NCBI RefSeq assembly: GCF_014284335.1
Contig: NZ_JACOGF010000003.1
Location: 434,001 to 498,000 of the forward strand
Length of the DNA: 64,000 bases
Source: Undibacterium hunanense
GTDB lineage: Bacteria > Pseudomonadota > Gammaproteobacteria > Burkholderiales > Burkholderiaceae_D
Direction of reading: 5' to 3'
A model generated the notes under the pieces. That model searched no databases. It was not told the origin of the DNA and saw only the letters and a program-made list of their open reading frames with translations. A program made the translations under genes and the position numbers. This document shows positions 9,122-18,960 of this stretch, piece after piece (positions within the stretch are counted from its first letter, which is position 1; each line of letters begins with the position of its first letter).

Positions 9122-10317
9122 GTTGAGGCAAACTCTTTGAGCAATTCACGGCCTATGATCAGTTGTTGCACTTCCGTCGCCCCTTCATAAATACGCAGGG
9201 ACCGGATTTCACGATACAGACGCTCTACCGGCACTTCACTGACGACACCCAGGCCGCCAAACATCTGCACCGCTGCATCTATCACTTGCTGCGCACCTTC
9301 TGTCGCAGTCAGTTTTGCCATGGCGGCTTCTTTGGTGACCTTCCGCCCTTGGTCTCTTTGCCAGGCTGCACGGTAAATCAACAGGGCTGAGCTGTCTATC
9401 GTAGTAGCCATTTGCGCCAGCTTGGCCTGTGTCAATTGAAAATCAGCCAGGGTCTGGCCAAACATTTTGCGTGTCGTTACTCTGTGCATGGCTTCATCCA
9501 TGGCGCGGCGGGCAAAGCCAAGTGCAGCACCAGCCACAGACGTGCGGAAGATATCCAGCGTCGCCATCGCTACCTTGAAACCCTGCCCTGCCTCACCCAG
9601 ACGCTGCGTAACCGCGATACGACAATTAGTGAACTTCAGACGTGCCAGCGGATGCGGGGCTATCACATCGATACGTTCAGCAATTTCAAAGCCAGGCAAG
9701 CCAGCATCGACGATAAAGGCAGTTATGCCACGTGCCCCCGGTGCTTCGCCAGTGCGGGCAAACAATACATAGAAGTCAGCAATGCCACCATTGGAAATCC
9801 AGGTTTTCTCCCCATTCAAGACATAGTGCCCCCCGTTTGCATCAGCGACAAATTCTGCCGCGCATTGCATGGCTGCGACATCCGAGCCAGCTTCTGGCTC
9901 AGACAGGGCAAAGGCAGCAATCGCTTCGCCTTTGGCTACCTTGGTCAAATAGTTTTGCTTTTGCGCTTCCGTCCCATGCAGGCTGATTGCACCTGATCCC
10001 AGGCCCTGCATGGCAAAGGCAAAATCTGCCAGGCCGGAATGACGGGCCAGGGTTTCGCGTATCAGGCAAATGGCGCGGGTATCGATCACATCAGCATTGC
10101 CGCCATAAGCGCTACCACCTATGGCATTTTTGAGCCAGCCAGCGGCGCCCAGTTGCTTGACAAGATCGCGGCAAGTCTGATCGACATCAGCGGCATGGTG
10201 ATCAGGCAGGTTTTCTGCAGACCAGGCATCCAGCGTGCGTTGCAGCTCACGGTGTTTATCATCAAAGAAGGGCCAGTCCAGGTAGCTGGTGTCATGCATC
10301 ATATGTGTCATGTTCAA
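9118..10317 (-). CDS. Acyl-CoA dehydrogenase
   Basis: A 399-residue flavoprotein with the three-domain acyl-CoA dehydrogenase layout. It shows [19 protein letters not shown] at the FAD site, [19 protein letters not shown] in the middle beta-domain and [20 protein letters not shown] at the C-terminus, where the glutamate of YEGAT sits at the catalytic-base position. It introduces an alpha-beta double bond and reduces ETF. It is encoded with 4-base overlaps on both sides (crotonase upstream, thioesterase downstream), so it is tightly coupled to the anthranilate operon. The substrate is unknown. A cyclic or dicarboxylic acyl-CoA fits the context. Confidence 0.9.
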   Translation of the reverse strand: MNMTHMMHDTSYLDWPFFDDKHRELQRTLDAWSAENLPDHHAADVDQTCRDLVKQLGAAGWLKNAIGGSAYGGNADVIDTRAICLIRETLARHSGLADFAFAMQGLGSGAISLHGTEAQKQNYLTKVAKGEAIAAFALSEPEAGSDVAAMQCAAEFVADANGGHYVLNGEKTWISNGGIADFYVLFARTGEAPGARGITAFIVDAGLPGFEIAERIDVIAPHPLARLKFTNCRIAVTQRLGEAGQGFKVAMATLDIFRTSVAGAALGFARRAMDEAMHRVTTRKMFGQTLADFQLTQAKLAQMATTIDSSALLIYRAAWQRDQGRKVTKEAAMAKLTATEGAQQVIDAAVQMFGGLGVVSEVPVERLYREIRSLRIYEGATEVQQLIIGRELLKEFAST

Positions 10318-11168
10318 TCCCCTTCAAAAACCGGCTTTTGTTTGGCAACGAAGGCATGGTAGGCACGATGAAAATCGTTAGTCATCATGCAGATCGCCTG
10401 AGCCTGTGCTTCTGCTTCTATGGCTTCATCGACACCCATATTCCATTCCTGTTGCAGCATTTTCTTGGTCATGCCGTGCGCAAAATTGGGGCCTTCGGCC
10501 AGATTTTTTGCATAGGCCTGCGCTTCTGCCAGCAAATCTTCCGGTCCCGCAAGGCGATTAAAGAAACCCCAGCGTTCTGCTTCTTCGCCCGACATGGAGC
10601 GTCCGGTATACAACAAATCCGAAGCACGCCCCTGCCCTATGATGCGTGGCAAAATGGAGCAGGCACCCATGTCGCAACCTGCCAGACCAACGCGGGTGAA
10701 CAGGAAGGCAGTCTTGCTACGTGTTGTGCCTATGCGAATATCAGAGGCCAGCGCCAGGATGGCACCAGCGCCAGCGCAGACGCCATCAATCGCCGCAATA
10801 ATCGGCTGCGGGCAGGCACGCATGGCTTTGACGAGATCACCCGTCATGCGGGTAAAGCTCAACAAGCCCGGCATATCGAGTTTGGTCAGCGGGCCGATGA
10901 TTTCATGCACATCGCCACCAGAACAAAAATTCTCTCCCGCGCCGGTAATCACGATGGCCTTGACATCATCGCCATACGACAAAGTGCGGAACAAATCGCG
11001 CAACTCTGCATAAGAATCAAAGGTCAGCGGGTTTTTGCGTTCTGGCCGGTTCAGGGTAATGGTGGCAACGCCAGCATTGACGGCATAAGTAAAATGCTGA
11101 GCCGCATAGTTTGCCAGTTGCTGGCGATTGCCAGGCAAGTCCTGCGGTTGTCCGGGTAGGTATTTCAT
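10314..11168 (-). CDS. Crotonase-family protein, possible ring-opening hydrolase
   Basis: A 284-residue enoyl-CoA hydratase/isomerase superfamily member with the oxyanion-hole segments [11 protein letters not shown] and [18 protein letters not shown]. At the two positions where hydratases carry catalytic glutamates it appears to have Ile137 and Arg159. An aspartate (Asp166, in GLAGCDMGA) falls where MenB and the BadI ring hydrolase have a conserved Asp. It may therefore hydrolyse a beta-keto ring carbonyl-CoA instead of hydrating an enoyl-CoA. The alignment was done by eye and the activity is inferred. It overlaps the next gene by 4 bases and its start overlaps the MarR stop by 4 bases. Confidence 0.82.
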   Translation of the reverse strand: MKYLPGQPQDLPGNRQQLANYAAQHFTYAVNAGVATITLNRPERKNPLTFDSYAELRDLFRTLSYGDDVKAIVITGAGENFCSGGDVHEIIGPLTKLDMPGLLSFTRMTGDLVKAMRACPQPIIAAIDGVCAGAGAILALASDIRIGTTRSKTAFLFTRVGLAGCDMGACSILPRIIGQGRASDLLYTGRSMSGEEAERWGFFNRLAGPEDLLAEAQAYAKNLAEGPNFAHGMTKKMLQQEWNMGVDEAIEAEAQAQAICMMTNDFHRAYHAFVAKQKPVFEGD

Positions 11169-11728
11169 GTGGATTCTTCCTGCAAAGGTTTGTTGTCCAG
11201 GCCACTATCAGTACCCGGCTCATGCAAATGAGTTTTCACTTGCGACAATAATTCAAATAATTTACTTTTCTGCTCTGCCTGCAAGCCAGAAAACATATCG
11301 GCTATCCATGCTTCATGGACAGCAGCCATACGTTTGAAGGCACGTCGACCAGCGGGTGTCAGCTTGACGCTGTAAGCACGCCTGTCTTTGAGATCGGCGA
11401 CACGGGTCACCAGTTTTTCCTGTTCCAGTTGATCGGTAATGCCGGTGATATTGCCACCCGTGACCATCATGCGCTTGGACAGTTCACCCATGCGCAAACC
11501 TTCGGGATGCCGTTCCAGTTGCGCCATCAGATCAAAGCGCGGCAAAGTGATGCCAAATTCGCTACGCAAGCGACTGCGGATTTCACCTTCTATCATCACA
11601 GTGCAAGACAGCATGCGTAACCACAGGCGCAAGGACTGATGGTCATCTTGCGTCAGACGGGTTTCCATGTCGAATACGGGGTTACTGTCTTCTTTCATAC
11701 TTAATTTTGTCTGCTCTTCAGGTTTCAT
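11165..11728 (-). CDS. MarR family transcriptional regulator
   Basis: The 187-residue regulator has a winged helix-turn-helix: [20 protein letters not shown], then [20 protein letters not shown] and the wing [17 protein letters not shown] start at ATG 11728, which overlaps the SDR stop as TGATG; an upstream in-frame start would extend 24 residues into the SDR gene. MarR proteins of aromatic catabolic clusters commonly repress until an aryl-CoA or aromatic acid binds. Being embedded in the operon, it is likely autoregulated through palindromes in the divergent control region at 17820-18029. The ligand, perhaps 2-aminobenzoyl-CoA, is a guess. Confidence 0.9.
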   Translation of the reverse strand: MKPEEQTKLSMKEDSNPVFDMETRLTQDDHQSLRLWLRMLSCTVMIEGEIRSRLRSEFGITLPRFDLMAQLERHPEGLRMGELSKRMMVTGGNITGITDQLEQEKLVTRVADLKDRRAYSVKLTPAGRRAFKRMAAVHEAWIADMFSGLQAEQKSKLFELLSQVKTHLHEPGTDSGLDNKPLQEEST

Positions 11729-12516
11729 CACATGACTTCGCCACCGGCTACGGCAATAGACTGCCCATTCATTGCTGATGCACCATCCATACATAGCCAC
11801 AACACGGCATCTGCGACTTCTTGCGGTTGCACCAGGCGTTTTTGTGGATTGCCAGCGGCCAGTTCAGCTTTCGCCTGTTCTTCTGTCCGACCGGTTTTGG
11901 CAACGATATTGGCAACAGCTTCTTTAACGATATCGGTTTCAGTATAGCCGGGGCAAACCGCATTCACGGTCACGCCTTTGGCTGCAACTTCGAGCGCTAC
12001 TGCGCGCGTCAAACCTATGACGCCATGCTTGGCAGCACAATAGGCAGAGACATAGGCATAACCCTTTAGCCCTGCGGTACTGACCACATTGACGATACGT
12101 CCCCAGCCCGCTTCCAGCATCGCAGGCAAAGCCTGTTGCATGCAAATGAAGCTGCCATTCAGGTTCACATCCAGCATGTTTTGCCACAATTTGGCGTCGG
12201 TTTTCAGGAAAGAAGCGGAACTGGCTTGCCCTGCATTATTGATAAGGATGTCGATGCGACCATCCCTGCCCTGCGATAGTTGAAAAGCTGCCTGCACTGA
12301 TTCCACATCGCTGACATCCATGACTACATACTGCACTTTGGCATTAGACAGGGAGGTCACAGCGCGTTGCAGAGTCGCTTCACTGCGACCTGCCAGTGTC
12401 ACTGTCGCACCTTCGCTGAGCAAGGCTTGTGCTATCGCCAGGCCTATTCCTTTGCCACCACCGGTGATCAGCGCATGCCTGCCTTGCAATTTATCCTGAT
12501 GCACAGTCATGCTCAT
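11728..12516 (-). CDS. Short-chain dehydrogenase/reductase (SDR)
   Basis: A 262-residue classical SDR. The cofactor motif is [15 protein letters not shown], followed by NNAG, the catalytic Ser in [11 protein letters not shown], the YCAAKHG motif (YxxxK) and the PG element [12 protein letters not shown]. It resembles 3-hydroxybutyrate dehydrogenase and 2-hydroxycyclohexanecarboxyl-CoA dehydrogenase types. In this cluster it would reduce or oxidise a ring or side-chain carbonyl of the dearomatised CoA ester, which is inferred. It overlaps the stop of the fused monooxygenase gene by 4 bases and the MarR start by one base. Confidence 0.9.
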   Translation of the reverse strand: MSMTVHQDKLQGRHALITGGGKGIGLAIAQALLSEGATVTLAGRSEATLQRAVTSLSNAKVQYVVMDVSDVESVQAAFQLSQGRDGRIDILINNAGQASSASFLKTDAKLWQNMLDVNLNGSFICMQQALPAMLEAGWGRIVNVVSTAGLKGYAYVSAYCAAKHGVIGLTRAVALEVAAKGVTVNAVCPGYTETDIVKEAVANIVAKTGRTEEQAKAELAAGNPQKRLVQPQEVADAVLWLCMDGASAMNGQSIAVAGGEVM

Positions 12517-14906
12517 CCTTCCAGCAATTTGGCGGCAACTTGTTGTGGCGTCAGGCCAGCGCTGGCTGCGGCGACTTGTCGATCACGTTCGAGATTGCGT
12601 TCCAGCTGCATTTTTCCGGCGACATATTGCCTGGGCCAGGGCATATCATTGAAACCCAGTTTGGCTGCTTCATGCAAAGTCCAGGCAGGGTCGGCCAGGT
12701 GTGGCCTGGCGATGGCGCACAAATCAGCACGGCCAGCGGCGATGATGCTGTTTGCATGATCCGCTTCAAAAATCGCACCAACGGCGATGGTGGGTATCTG
12801 TACTTCATTACGGATGCGGTCAGCAAACGGCGTCTGGAACATGCGGCCATAGACAGGTTTTTCCTGCTTGCTGACCTGGCCGGATGAACAATCTATCATG
12901 TCTGCACCTGCGGTCTTAAACAGGCGAGCAATGGCAACTGCATCATCCGGCGCAATACCGCCCTCTACCCAATCATGCGCAGAAATACGCACGGAAATCG
13001 GTTTATCCACAGGCCAGACAGCACGTATGGCGGCAAACACTTCCAGCGGATAACGACAACGGTTTTCCAGCGAACCACCGTATTCATCTTCGCGCTGATT
13101 GGTCAGTGGCGAAATGAAGCTTGATAGCAAGTAACCATGAGCGCAATGCAGTTCCAGCCAGTCAAAGCCTGCTTCTGCTGCTGCCCTGGTCGACTGGACA
13201 AAATCATCTTTTATGCGCTGCATGTCTGCCGCTGTGACAGCACGCGCAACTTGCGAAATGCCAGGCAGGTATTGCTGTTCAGACGCTGACACCAGCGGCC
13301 AGTTGCCTTCTTTCAATGGCTGATCTGTTCCTTCCCAGGCCACGCAGGTGGAACCCTTGGCTCCGGCATGGCCGAGCTGCACGGCAATCTTTGCATCAGT
13401 ATTGGCATGAACGAAATCGACGACGCGTTTCCAGGCTTGCGTATGCTCAGGTGCATACAGGCCGGGGCAAGCTGGCGTGATACGGGCATCGGCAGAGACA
13501 CAGGTCATCTCGGCAAACACCAGGCCCGCACCGCCCATGGCGCGGCTACCCAAGTGCACGAGATGATAATCACCGGCTACGCCATCTACCGCAGAGTATT
13601 GCGCCATGGGTGAGACGACTATGCGATTTTTCAACACCACATCGCGAAGCTTGTAGGGCGTCAGCATGGGTGGGATCGCTGTTTTTGTTTTGGGCACAGG
13701 CAAGCCAGCTTTGACATAAGCCTGCTCAGCTATCCAGTGTTCAAAACTGCGTACATAGGCAGCATCCCTTACCCGCAGGTTTTCATGCGACAGACGCTGG
13801 CTGCGCGTCAGCATGGAATAGGCAAACTGCGGCGCTTCCATGGCGGTATAGCGCTGGACGTTTTCAAACCATTCCATGGAATTGCGGGCAGCACTTTGTA
13901 TCTTCAAGACTTCTATGGAACGCAAATCCTGATAGGCTTCCAGCACGGCATCCATGCCTTGCTCGCCATGCTTCTCGAAACTGCGTGCCAGTTCTATGGC
14001 ATCTTCCAATGCCAGCTTGGTGCCTGAGCCTATGGAGAAATGGGCAGTATGGGCAGCGTCGCCCATCAAAACTACAGGCACACGCTTATTATTTAGTTGA
14101 TTCCAGTGCACCCAGTTCTTGCAGATAATGCGCGGGAACTTGATCCAGTTGGCAGAGCCGCGCAAATGCGTAGCATTTGACATCAGGACATTGCCATCCA
14201 GATATTTGGCGAACAGTTTTTCACAAAAAGCGATGGCTCCTTCCTGGCTCATTTTATCTATGCCAGCCTTGATCCATGTCTCTTCCGGTGTCTCGACGAT
14301 AAAGGTCGCGGTATCACCATCATATTGATAGGCATGTGCCTGGAACCAGCCATGCTCGGTTTCTTCAAAGGCAAAGGTAAAAGCCGAGAACAGCTTTTTG
14401 GTACCCAGCCAGACGAAACGGCATTTGCGGGTATCAATATCAGGTTGATAGCTTTGCTCGTAACGGGTACGCACGCGGCTATTCAGGCCGTCGCAAGCAA
14501 TAACCAGATCAGCATCATATTCCAGCGCCAGTGCCTGATCGTCTGTCACATCCGTTTCAAAGACCAGCTTGACATCCAGTTCTTCACAACGCTCTTGCAA
14601 AATATTCAGCAAACGCTTGCGACCTATGCCGCAAAACCCGTGGCCACCAGAGGTAACAACCTGCCCCTTGAAATGGGTATCAATATCATCCCAGTGATTA
14701 AAAGACTGCAAGATGGAACGGGCTGTCTGCTCATCGGCATTCACCAGGTTACCCAGGGTCTGGTCAGAAAATACCACGCCCCAGCCAAAGGTATCGTAAG
14801 CGCGATTGCGTTCGACGATGGTAATCTGGTGCGCCGGGTTGTTCTTTTTCATCAGCAGGCTGAAGTACAGGCCAGCCGGACCACCACCTATGCATAGGAT
14901 GTTCAT
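12513..14906 (-). CDS. 2-aminobenzoyl-CoA monooxygenase/reductase (fused flavoprotein)
   Basis: A 797-residue fusion. Residues of about 1-400 form a class A FAD monooxygenase with [15 protein letters not shown] and the [20 protein letters not shown] signature. Residues of about 410-797 form an Old Yellow Enzyme-type FMN/NADH domain with [13 protein letters not shown] and [20 protein letters not shown]. This architecture is that of 2-aminobenzoyl-CoA monooxygenase/reductase of Azoarcus evansii, which hydroxylates and dearomatises the ring; related proteins are also annotated as salicylyl-CoA 5-hydroxylase/oxidoreductase. I start at ATG 14906, preceded by AAGGTAA, because the dinucleotide fold begins right there. 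The neighbouring aryl-CoA ligase, RidA-like protein and beta-oxidation set favour 2-aminobenzoate over salicylate. Confidence 0.9.
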   Translation of the reverse strand: MNILCIGGGPAGLYFSLLMKKNNPAHQITIVERNRAYDTFGWGVVFSDQTLGNLVNADEQTARSILQSFNHWDDIDTHFKGQVVTSGGHGFCGIGRKRLLNILQERCEELDVKLVFETDVTDDQALALEYDADLVIACDGLNSRVRTRYEQSYQPDIDTRKCRFVWLGTKKLFSAFTFAFEETEHGWFQAHAYQYDGDTATFIVETPEETWIKAGIDKMSQEGAIAFCEKLFAKYLDGNVLMSNATHLRGSANWIKFPRIICKNWVHWNQLNNKRVPVVLMGDAAHTAHFSIGSGTKLALEDAIELARSFEKHGEQGMDAVLEAYQDLRSIEVLKIQSAARNSMEWFENVQRYTAMEAPQFAYSMLTRSQRLSHENLRVRDAAYVRSFEHWIAEQAYVKAGLPVPKTKTAIPPMLTPYKLRDVVLKNRIVVSPMAQYSAVDGVAGDYHLVHLGSRAMGGAGLVFAEMTCVSADARITPACPGLYAPEHTQAWKRVVDFVHANTDAKIAVQLGHAGAKGSTCVAWEGTDQPLKEGNWPLVSASEQQYLPGISQVARAVTAADMQRIKDDFVQSTRAAAEAGFDWLELHCAHGYLLSSFISPLTNQREDEYGGSLENRCRYPLEVFAAIRAVWPVDKPISVRISAHDWVEGGIAPDDAVAIARLFKTAGADMIDCSSGQVSKQEKPVYGRMFQTPFADRIRNEVQIPTIAVGAIFEADHANSIIAAGRADLCAIARPHLADPAWTLHEAAKLGFNDMPWPRQYVAGKMQLERNLERDRQVAAASAGLTPQQVAAKLLEG

Positions 14907-14950
14907 TAAATTACCTTGAAGATTAATTTTTTGTTTGATCAATCAATGCA

Positions 14951-16126
14951 CTATTGCATTTTGCAAGAGGCGACATAAGCGTCAGGGTGATTGGTAAATA
15001 CAGCGCCCAGGGTTTTGTTGGTCACCCTGCCCTGACCATCCTTGCTGATGATGCGTGCATAATAATTTTGCACAGGATAATGATTGCTGTTGAACTTGAA
15101 GTCGCCACGTACAGATTTGAAGTTGGCTGCCTTGATGGCTTTACCCAGCGCGTCCTTGTCTTCTATCTTGCCCTTGACACCGCGCACGGCACTATCCATC
15201 AACATGGCAGCATCATAGCCCTGCGATGCATACAGCGATGGCAGGCGGCCATATTCTTTCTGGAAGTCGGCTACAAAACGTTTGTTTTGCGGGTTATCCA
15301 TATCATGCCCCCACTGCGATGCATTGAACATGCCCAGCATGGGCGCACCTACTGCTTTGATGATGTCTTCATCGGCAGAAAAGCCTGGTCCAAAGAGTTG
15401 GGTATTTTTGGATAAACCGGCATCCACAAATTGCTTGATGAAATTGATACCCATGCCACCGGGCAGGAAAATATACACGGCATCCGGCTTCAGGCCACGT
15501 ATCTGTGCCAGTTCAGTCGCATAATCAAGCTGTCCCAGTTTGGTATAAATTTCTTCAGCAACCTTGCCTTTGTAATAGCGTTTGAAGCCTGTCAATGCGT
15601 CTTTACCTGCCGGATAATTAGGTGCCACCAGAGCGACATTCTTAAAACCTTTGTCATTGACCTGTTTGCCGACAGCTTCATGCAGGCTGTCGTTCTGCCA
15701 GGCCACGTTAAAGAAATAGGGATTACATTGTTCACCCGCATATTGCGAAGGACCGGCATTGGCGCTGATGTAATGCACCTTGGCACCGAAAATCGTTGGC
15801 CCCACTGCCAGCATCAGATTGGAAAACACGATACCGGTCATCAAATCGACCTTGTCTTTCTTGATGAGCTTGTCCACCAACTGCTTGGTCGCGTCAGGGT
15901 TTTGCTGATCATCACCCGTGATGACTTCGACAGGCAAATTACCAAATTTATTGTCCAGATGTTTCATGGCCAGGGAAAAGCCATCGCGTATGTCAACACC
16001 CAGTCCAGCGCCCGCACCAGACAAGGTGGTGACCATGCCGACTTTGACTTTGTCTGCAGCAAAAGCACAGTTCGCATTCGTTGCGGCAATACTGGATAAC
16101 AATAAACACAGCAAGGTCTTTTTCAC
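14951..16126 (-). CDS. ABC transporter substrate-binding protein, Liv/aromatic acid type
   Basis: The 391-residue periplasmic binding protein begins with a Sec signal peptide (MKKTLLCLLLSSIAATNANC, cleavage probably after AFA) and belongs to the type I LivJ-like fold. It has VKVGMVTTLSGAGAGLGVDI near the N-terminus. I choose a GTG start at 16126 because a strong AAGGAGA site lies about 5 bases upstream and the signal peptide begins cleanly there; an ATG at 16153 would add nine residues. It lies between the ligase and monooxygenase genes, while its partners LivHMGF are transcribed divergently from 18030. The ligand is most likely 2-aminobenzoate or a related aromatic acid, not branched-chain amino acids, judged by context. 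Confidence 0.9.
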   Translation of the reverse strand: MKKTLLCLLLSSIAATNANCAFAADKVKVGMVTTLSGAGAGLGVDIRDGFSLAMKHLDNKFGNLPVEVITGDDQQNPDATKQLVDKLIKKDKVDLMTGIVFSNLMLAVGPTIFGAKVHYISANAGPSQYAGEQCNPYFFNVAWQNDSLHEAVGKQVNDKGFKNVALVAPNYPAGKDALTGFKRYYKGKVAEEIYTKLGQLDYATELAQIRGLKPDAVYIFLPGGMGINFIKQFVDAGLSKNTQLFGPGFSADEDIIKAVGAPMLGMFNASQWGHDMDNPQNKRFVADFQKEYGRLPSLYASQGYDAAMLMDSAVRGVKGKIEDKDALGKAIKAANFKSVRGDFKFNSNHYPVQNYYARIISKDGQGRVTNKTLGAVFTNHPDAYVASCKMQ

Positions 16127-16178
16127 GAGCGTCTCCTTCGGGTTAATGGGCATGGACGAATATTTTCAAACGTTATAG

Positions 16179-17819
16179 TTAGCTGGAGCTGGCAGCAGGC
16201 GTACGCAATTTATAGCGCTGTAGTTTTCCGGTTTCTGTTCTCGGCAAACTCGTCATGAATTCTATGGCGCGCGGGTACTTATAGGGGGCAATACTGTTCT
16301 TGACGAAATCCTGGATTTCCTTGCACAGACTTGCTGATGCATGGGCATCTGCCTTCAATACGACAAAAGCCTTGACGATCTGACCGCGCTCTTCGTCAGC
16401 CTGGCCTATGACTGCGCATTCAGCTACAGCAGGATGTTTCAGCAAGGCTTCTTCCACTTCTGGCCCGGCAATATTGTAGCCAGCAGAAATGATCATATCG
16501 TCAGTGCGGGCGCGGTACCAGAAGTATCCATCGGCATCCATTTCATAAGCATCACCTGTCAGATTCCAGCCTTGATGGACGTATTTCTTTTGTCTGTCGT
16601 CAGCCAGGTAACGACAACCTGTCGGCCCTTTGACTGCCAGGCGGCCAACCACACCGGGGCCTGCCATTTCACCATGCTCATCAAATATACAAGCCTGGTA
16701 GCCGGTTATGGGCTTGCCGGTTGCCCCTGCCCGCACCTCGTCACCTGCGGCAGAAATAAATATATGCAGCATCTCGGTCGCGCCTATGCCATCTATCATG
16801 ACCAGACCAGTCGCCTGACGCCAGGCTTCACGGGTTGCGGCAGGCAGCGCTTCACCGGCAGAAACGGTTTTCTTGAGGCTGGATAAGTCAAAATTCTTTG
16901 CCAGCGTGGCCATCTGGCGATAAAAGGTAGGCGCGGTAAAACAGACTGTGGCCTTGAATTCGTCTATGGCTTTCAGCAAGGATTCCGGCGTCAGTTTTTC
17001 CAGTAGCACCGCAGTTGCACCTACGCGCAAGGGAAACAGCAGCAAACCGCCCAGGCCAAATGTAAATGCCAATGGCGGTGTGCCTATGAAAATATCGCTT
17101 TGTGCAGACTGCAAGGTAGAGCGTGGAAAGCAATCGCAGATCGCCAGCACATCCCTGTGAAAATGCATGGTGCCCTTGGGCATGCCGGTCGTGCCAGAAG
17201 TAAAGCTGATGAGACAGACATCTTCGGCCAGGGTATCGACAGCGGCAAATTCAGTTAACTTGCCAGCCATGAGTGCTTCCAGGCCATCATCACCCTTGTG
17301 ATTGAAGTACAGCACTTGCGTCAATATGGGATTGGCCTGCACCGCCAGTTCCATCTCTTCGCGCAGATTTTCTGAACAGAGTGCAGCGGCAATTTCAGCC
17401 TTGTTCGCGATCACGCCTAATTCCTTGGCGCGCAACAATGGCATCGTGGGAACAGCAATACAACCGGCCTTGATGACAGCCAGTACACTGGCAGCCATCA
17501 TCGGATTATTAGCGCCACGCAACAATACCCTGTTACCAGGCTGCAAACGCATATCTTCGAGCAAGACGTGGGATATACGATTGACGGTGGCCAGTAAATG
17601 GGAGTAAGTCCAGTTTTCTGTCTGGCTGCGGATGGCAATGCTGTCTGCATGGCCGGTCGCACACATCTTGTCGAGCAAATCGGCGACACAATTCAGACGT
17701 TCAGGGTATTGCAACTCAGGCAAAGAAAAAATCAGTTCCGGCCATTGCTCGCGTGGCGGCAAGTGATCAAAAGCAAAGGTATCCAGATGGGCAGACCCTG
17801 GTAGCGCAGTTGAATTCAT
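16179..17819 (-). CDS. 2-aminobenzoate-CoA ligase (benzoate-CoA ligase family)
   Basis: A 546-residue ANL-superfamily adenylate-forming enzyme. Visible motifs are the P-loop SFTSGTTGMPKGTMHFHRD, DGIGATEMLHIFIS, the hinge region RTDDMIISAGYNIAGPEVEE and the C-terminal catalytic lysine in PRTETGKLQRYKL. The family activates benzoate-type acids with ATP and CoA. The start is ATG 17819, with GGAGAAG just upstream. It is the first gene of the minus-strand operon, followed by the binding protein and the fused monooxygenase, which together point to 2-aminobenzoate as the substrate. Benzoate itself is unlikely because no benzoyl-CoA epoxidase genes are present. Confidence 0.9.
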   Translation of the reverse strand: MNSTALPGSAHLDTFAFDHLPPREQWPELIFSLPELQYPERLNCVADLLDKMCATGHADSIAIRSQTENWTYSHLLATVNRISHVLLEDMRLQPGNRVLLRGANNPMMAASVLAVIKAGCIAVPTMPLLRAKELGVIANKAEIAAALCSENLREEMELAVQANPILTQVLYFNHKGDDGLEALMAGKLTEFAAVDTLAEDVCLISFTSGTTGMPKGTMHFHRDVLAICDCFPRSTLQSAQSDIFIGTPPLAFTFGLGGLLLFPLRVGATAVLLEKLTPESLLKAIDEFKATVCFTAPTFYRQMATLAKNFDLSSLKKTVSAGEALPAATREAWRQATGLVMIDGIGATEMLHIFISAAGDEVRAGATGKPITGYQACIFDEHGEMAGPGVVGRLAVKGPTGCRYLADDRQKKYVHQGWNLTGDAYEMDADGYFWYRARTDDMIISAGYNIAGPEVEEALLKHPAVAECAVIGQADEERGQIVKAFVVLKADAHASASLCKEIQDFVKNSIAPYKYPRAIEFMTSLPRTETGKLQRYKLRTPAASSS

Positions 17820-17875
17820 TTCTTCTCCGGCTTTGGTACACAATATAGATACAGCAACCCCGAAAACACCAAACT

Positions 17876-17906
17876 ACTTTAAACCTAAACTATTTTTAGG
17901 TAAAGT
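17876..17906. promoter_or_regulatory. Candidate MarR operator 1
   Basis: Imperfect palindrome with left arm ACTTTAAACCTAAA and right arm TTTAGGTAAAGT around a short AT-rich centre. It lies about 60 bp upstream of the ligase start. The arms differ only by a two-base insertion. It shares the TTTAGG half-site with the palindrome at 17974-17985, which suggests one regulator binds both. Assignment to the MarR protein encoded at 11165-11728 is inferred. Confidence 0.55.
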
Positions 17907-17973
17907 GTTTTTTCACATCAGAATCCAGTTTTTCTCAAAGAAAATATTTTCAAATGCGTCGCTTATAGTATAT

Positions 17974-17985
17974 TTTAGGCCTAAA
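17974..17985. promoter_or_regulatory. Candidate MarR operator 2
   Basis: Perfect 12-bp palindrome TTTAGGCCTAAA, extended by further matching TA pairs one base out on each side. It lies 45 bp upstream of the livH start and directly next to a TATAGT hexamer, so a bound repressor would block the liv promoter. Half-site identity with operator 1 supports co-regulation of import and catabolism. Confidence 0.55.
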
Positions 17986-18029
17986 GTAATTTCATCGAAT
18001 ACCTAAGCAGCACCATCAGGGATATCAGA

Positions 18030-18950
18030 ATGAACATCACGCTTTTGTTGGAGCACGGCTTAAACGGCCTGCAATTTGGCCTCATGCTTTTCCTGCTGGC
18101 AGCGGGCCTGACGCTGATCTTTGGCATCATGGATTTCATTAACCTGGCCCATGGCTCTCTCTACATGGCAGGTGCTTATTTCGCCGCCAGCTTTACCGGC
18201 ATGACAGGTTCTTTCTGGCTGGGCCTGCTGGCAGCGGTGATAGCGACTGCGCTGCTGGGTGTGATACTGGAAGTGGTGGTCTTCCGGCATTTATACCAGC
18301 GCGATCATTTGTCCCACGTGCTGGCGACTTTTGCATTGATACTGATCTTCAACGAAGGCGCGCGCATGATCTGGGGTGCACAGCCGCTGATGCTGAATAT
18401 TCCGCCGCAGTTGGCACAGCCAGTGGAATTGCTGCCTGACTTCTTTTACTCTTCTTTCCGTCTGTTCATCATTGCCACCGGGCTGGCTGTCGCTGGCCTG
18501 CTGTATTTTGTGGTTACCAAAACCCGTATAGGTATGCTGGTACGGGCCGGGGCATCGAACCGTGAAATGGCGATCACCATGGGTATCAATATCAAGCTGG
18601 TGTTTACATTGCTGTTTGCCTTTGGTGCAGCCCTGTGCGCCATCGCTGGTGCGCTGCTAGGTTCCATACTTGCAGTACAGGTGGGCATGGGTGAAAGTAT
18701 CCTGATATTGGCGTTTGTGGTCATCGTCATTGGCGGCATAGGCTCGATACGTGGGGCACTGGCAGGCGCATTGCTGGTGGGGTTGGTTGACACTTTAAGT
18801 AAAACCTTGCTGCCCGGCGCATTGAAATTGTTGATGCCGTTGGAGATGGCCACCAACCTCGGCCCTGCCCTGGCGTCAATACTTATTTATGTATTGATGG
18901 CAGCCGTGCTGTTTTACAAACCCCAGGGCCTGTTCCCTGCGCGAGGCTAA
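18030..18950 (+). CDS. livH: Branched-chain-type ABC transporter permease (LivH family)
   Basis: The 306-residue inner-membrane protein has the LivH pattern of about eight hydrophobic helices and the family segments GLTLIFGIMDFINLAHGSLYM near the N-terminus and GIGSIRGALAGALLVGLVDT near the C-terminus. It pairs with LivM to form the channel. It is the first gene of the plus-strand transport operon, with livM starting 10 bp after its stop. The partner binding protein is encoded on the opposite strand at 14951-16126. The substrate is inferred to be an aromatic acid because of the adjoining catabolic genes. Confidence 0.9.
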   Translation: MNITLLLEHGLNGLQFGLMLFLLAAGLTLIFGIMDFINLAHGSLYMAGAYFAASFTGMTGSFWLGLLAAVIATALLGVILEVVVFRHLYQRDHLSHVLATFALILIFNEGARMIWGAQPLMLNIPPQLAQPVELLPDFFYSSFRLFIIATGLAVAGLLYFVVTKTRIGMLVRAGASNREMAITMGINIKLVFTLLFAFGAALCAIAGALLGSILAVQVGMGESILILAFVVIVIGGIGSIRGALAGALLVGLVDTLSKTLLPGALKLLMPLEMATNLGPALASILIYVLMAAVLFYKPQGLFPARG

Positions 18951-18960
18951 GGGAGTCATC

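Larger units (their letters stand above)
17820..18029. promoter_or_regulatory. Divergent control region of the anthranilate island
   Basis: The 210-bp AT-rich region separates the ligase operon (minus) from livHMGF (plus). It contains two palindromes with a shared TTTAGG half-site (listed separately) and must hold both promoters. A TATAGT at 17964-17969 is a plausible -10 hexamer for livH but no convincing -35 pairs with it. Confidence 0.7.
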
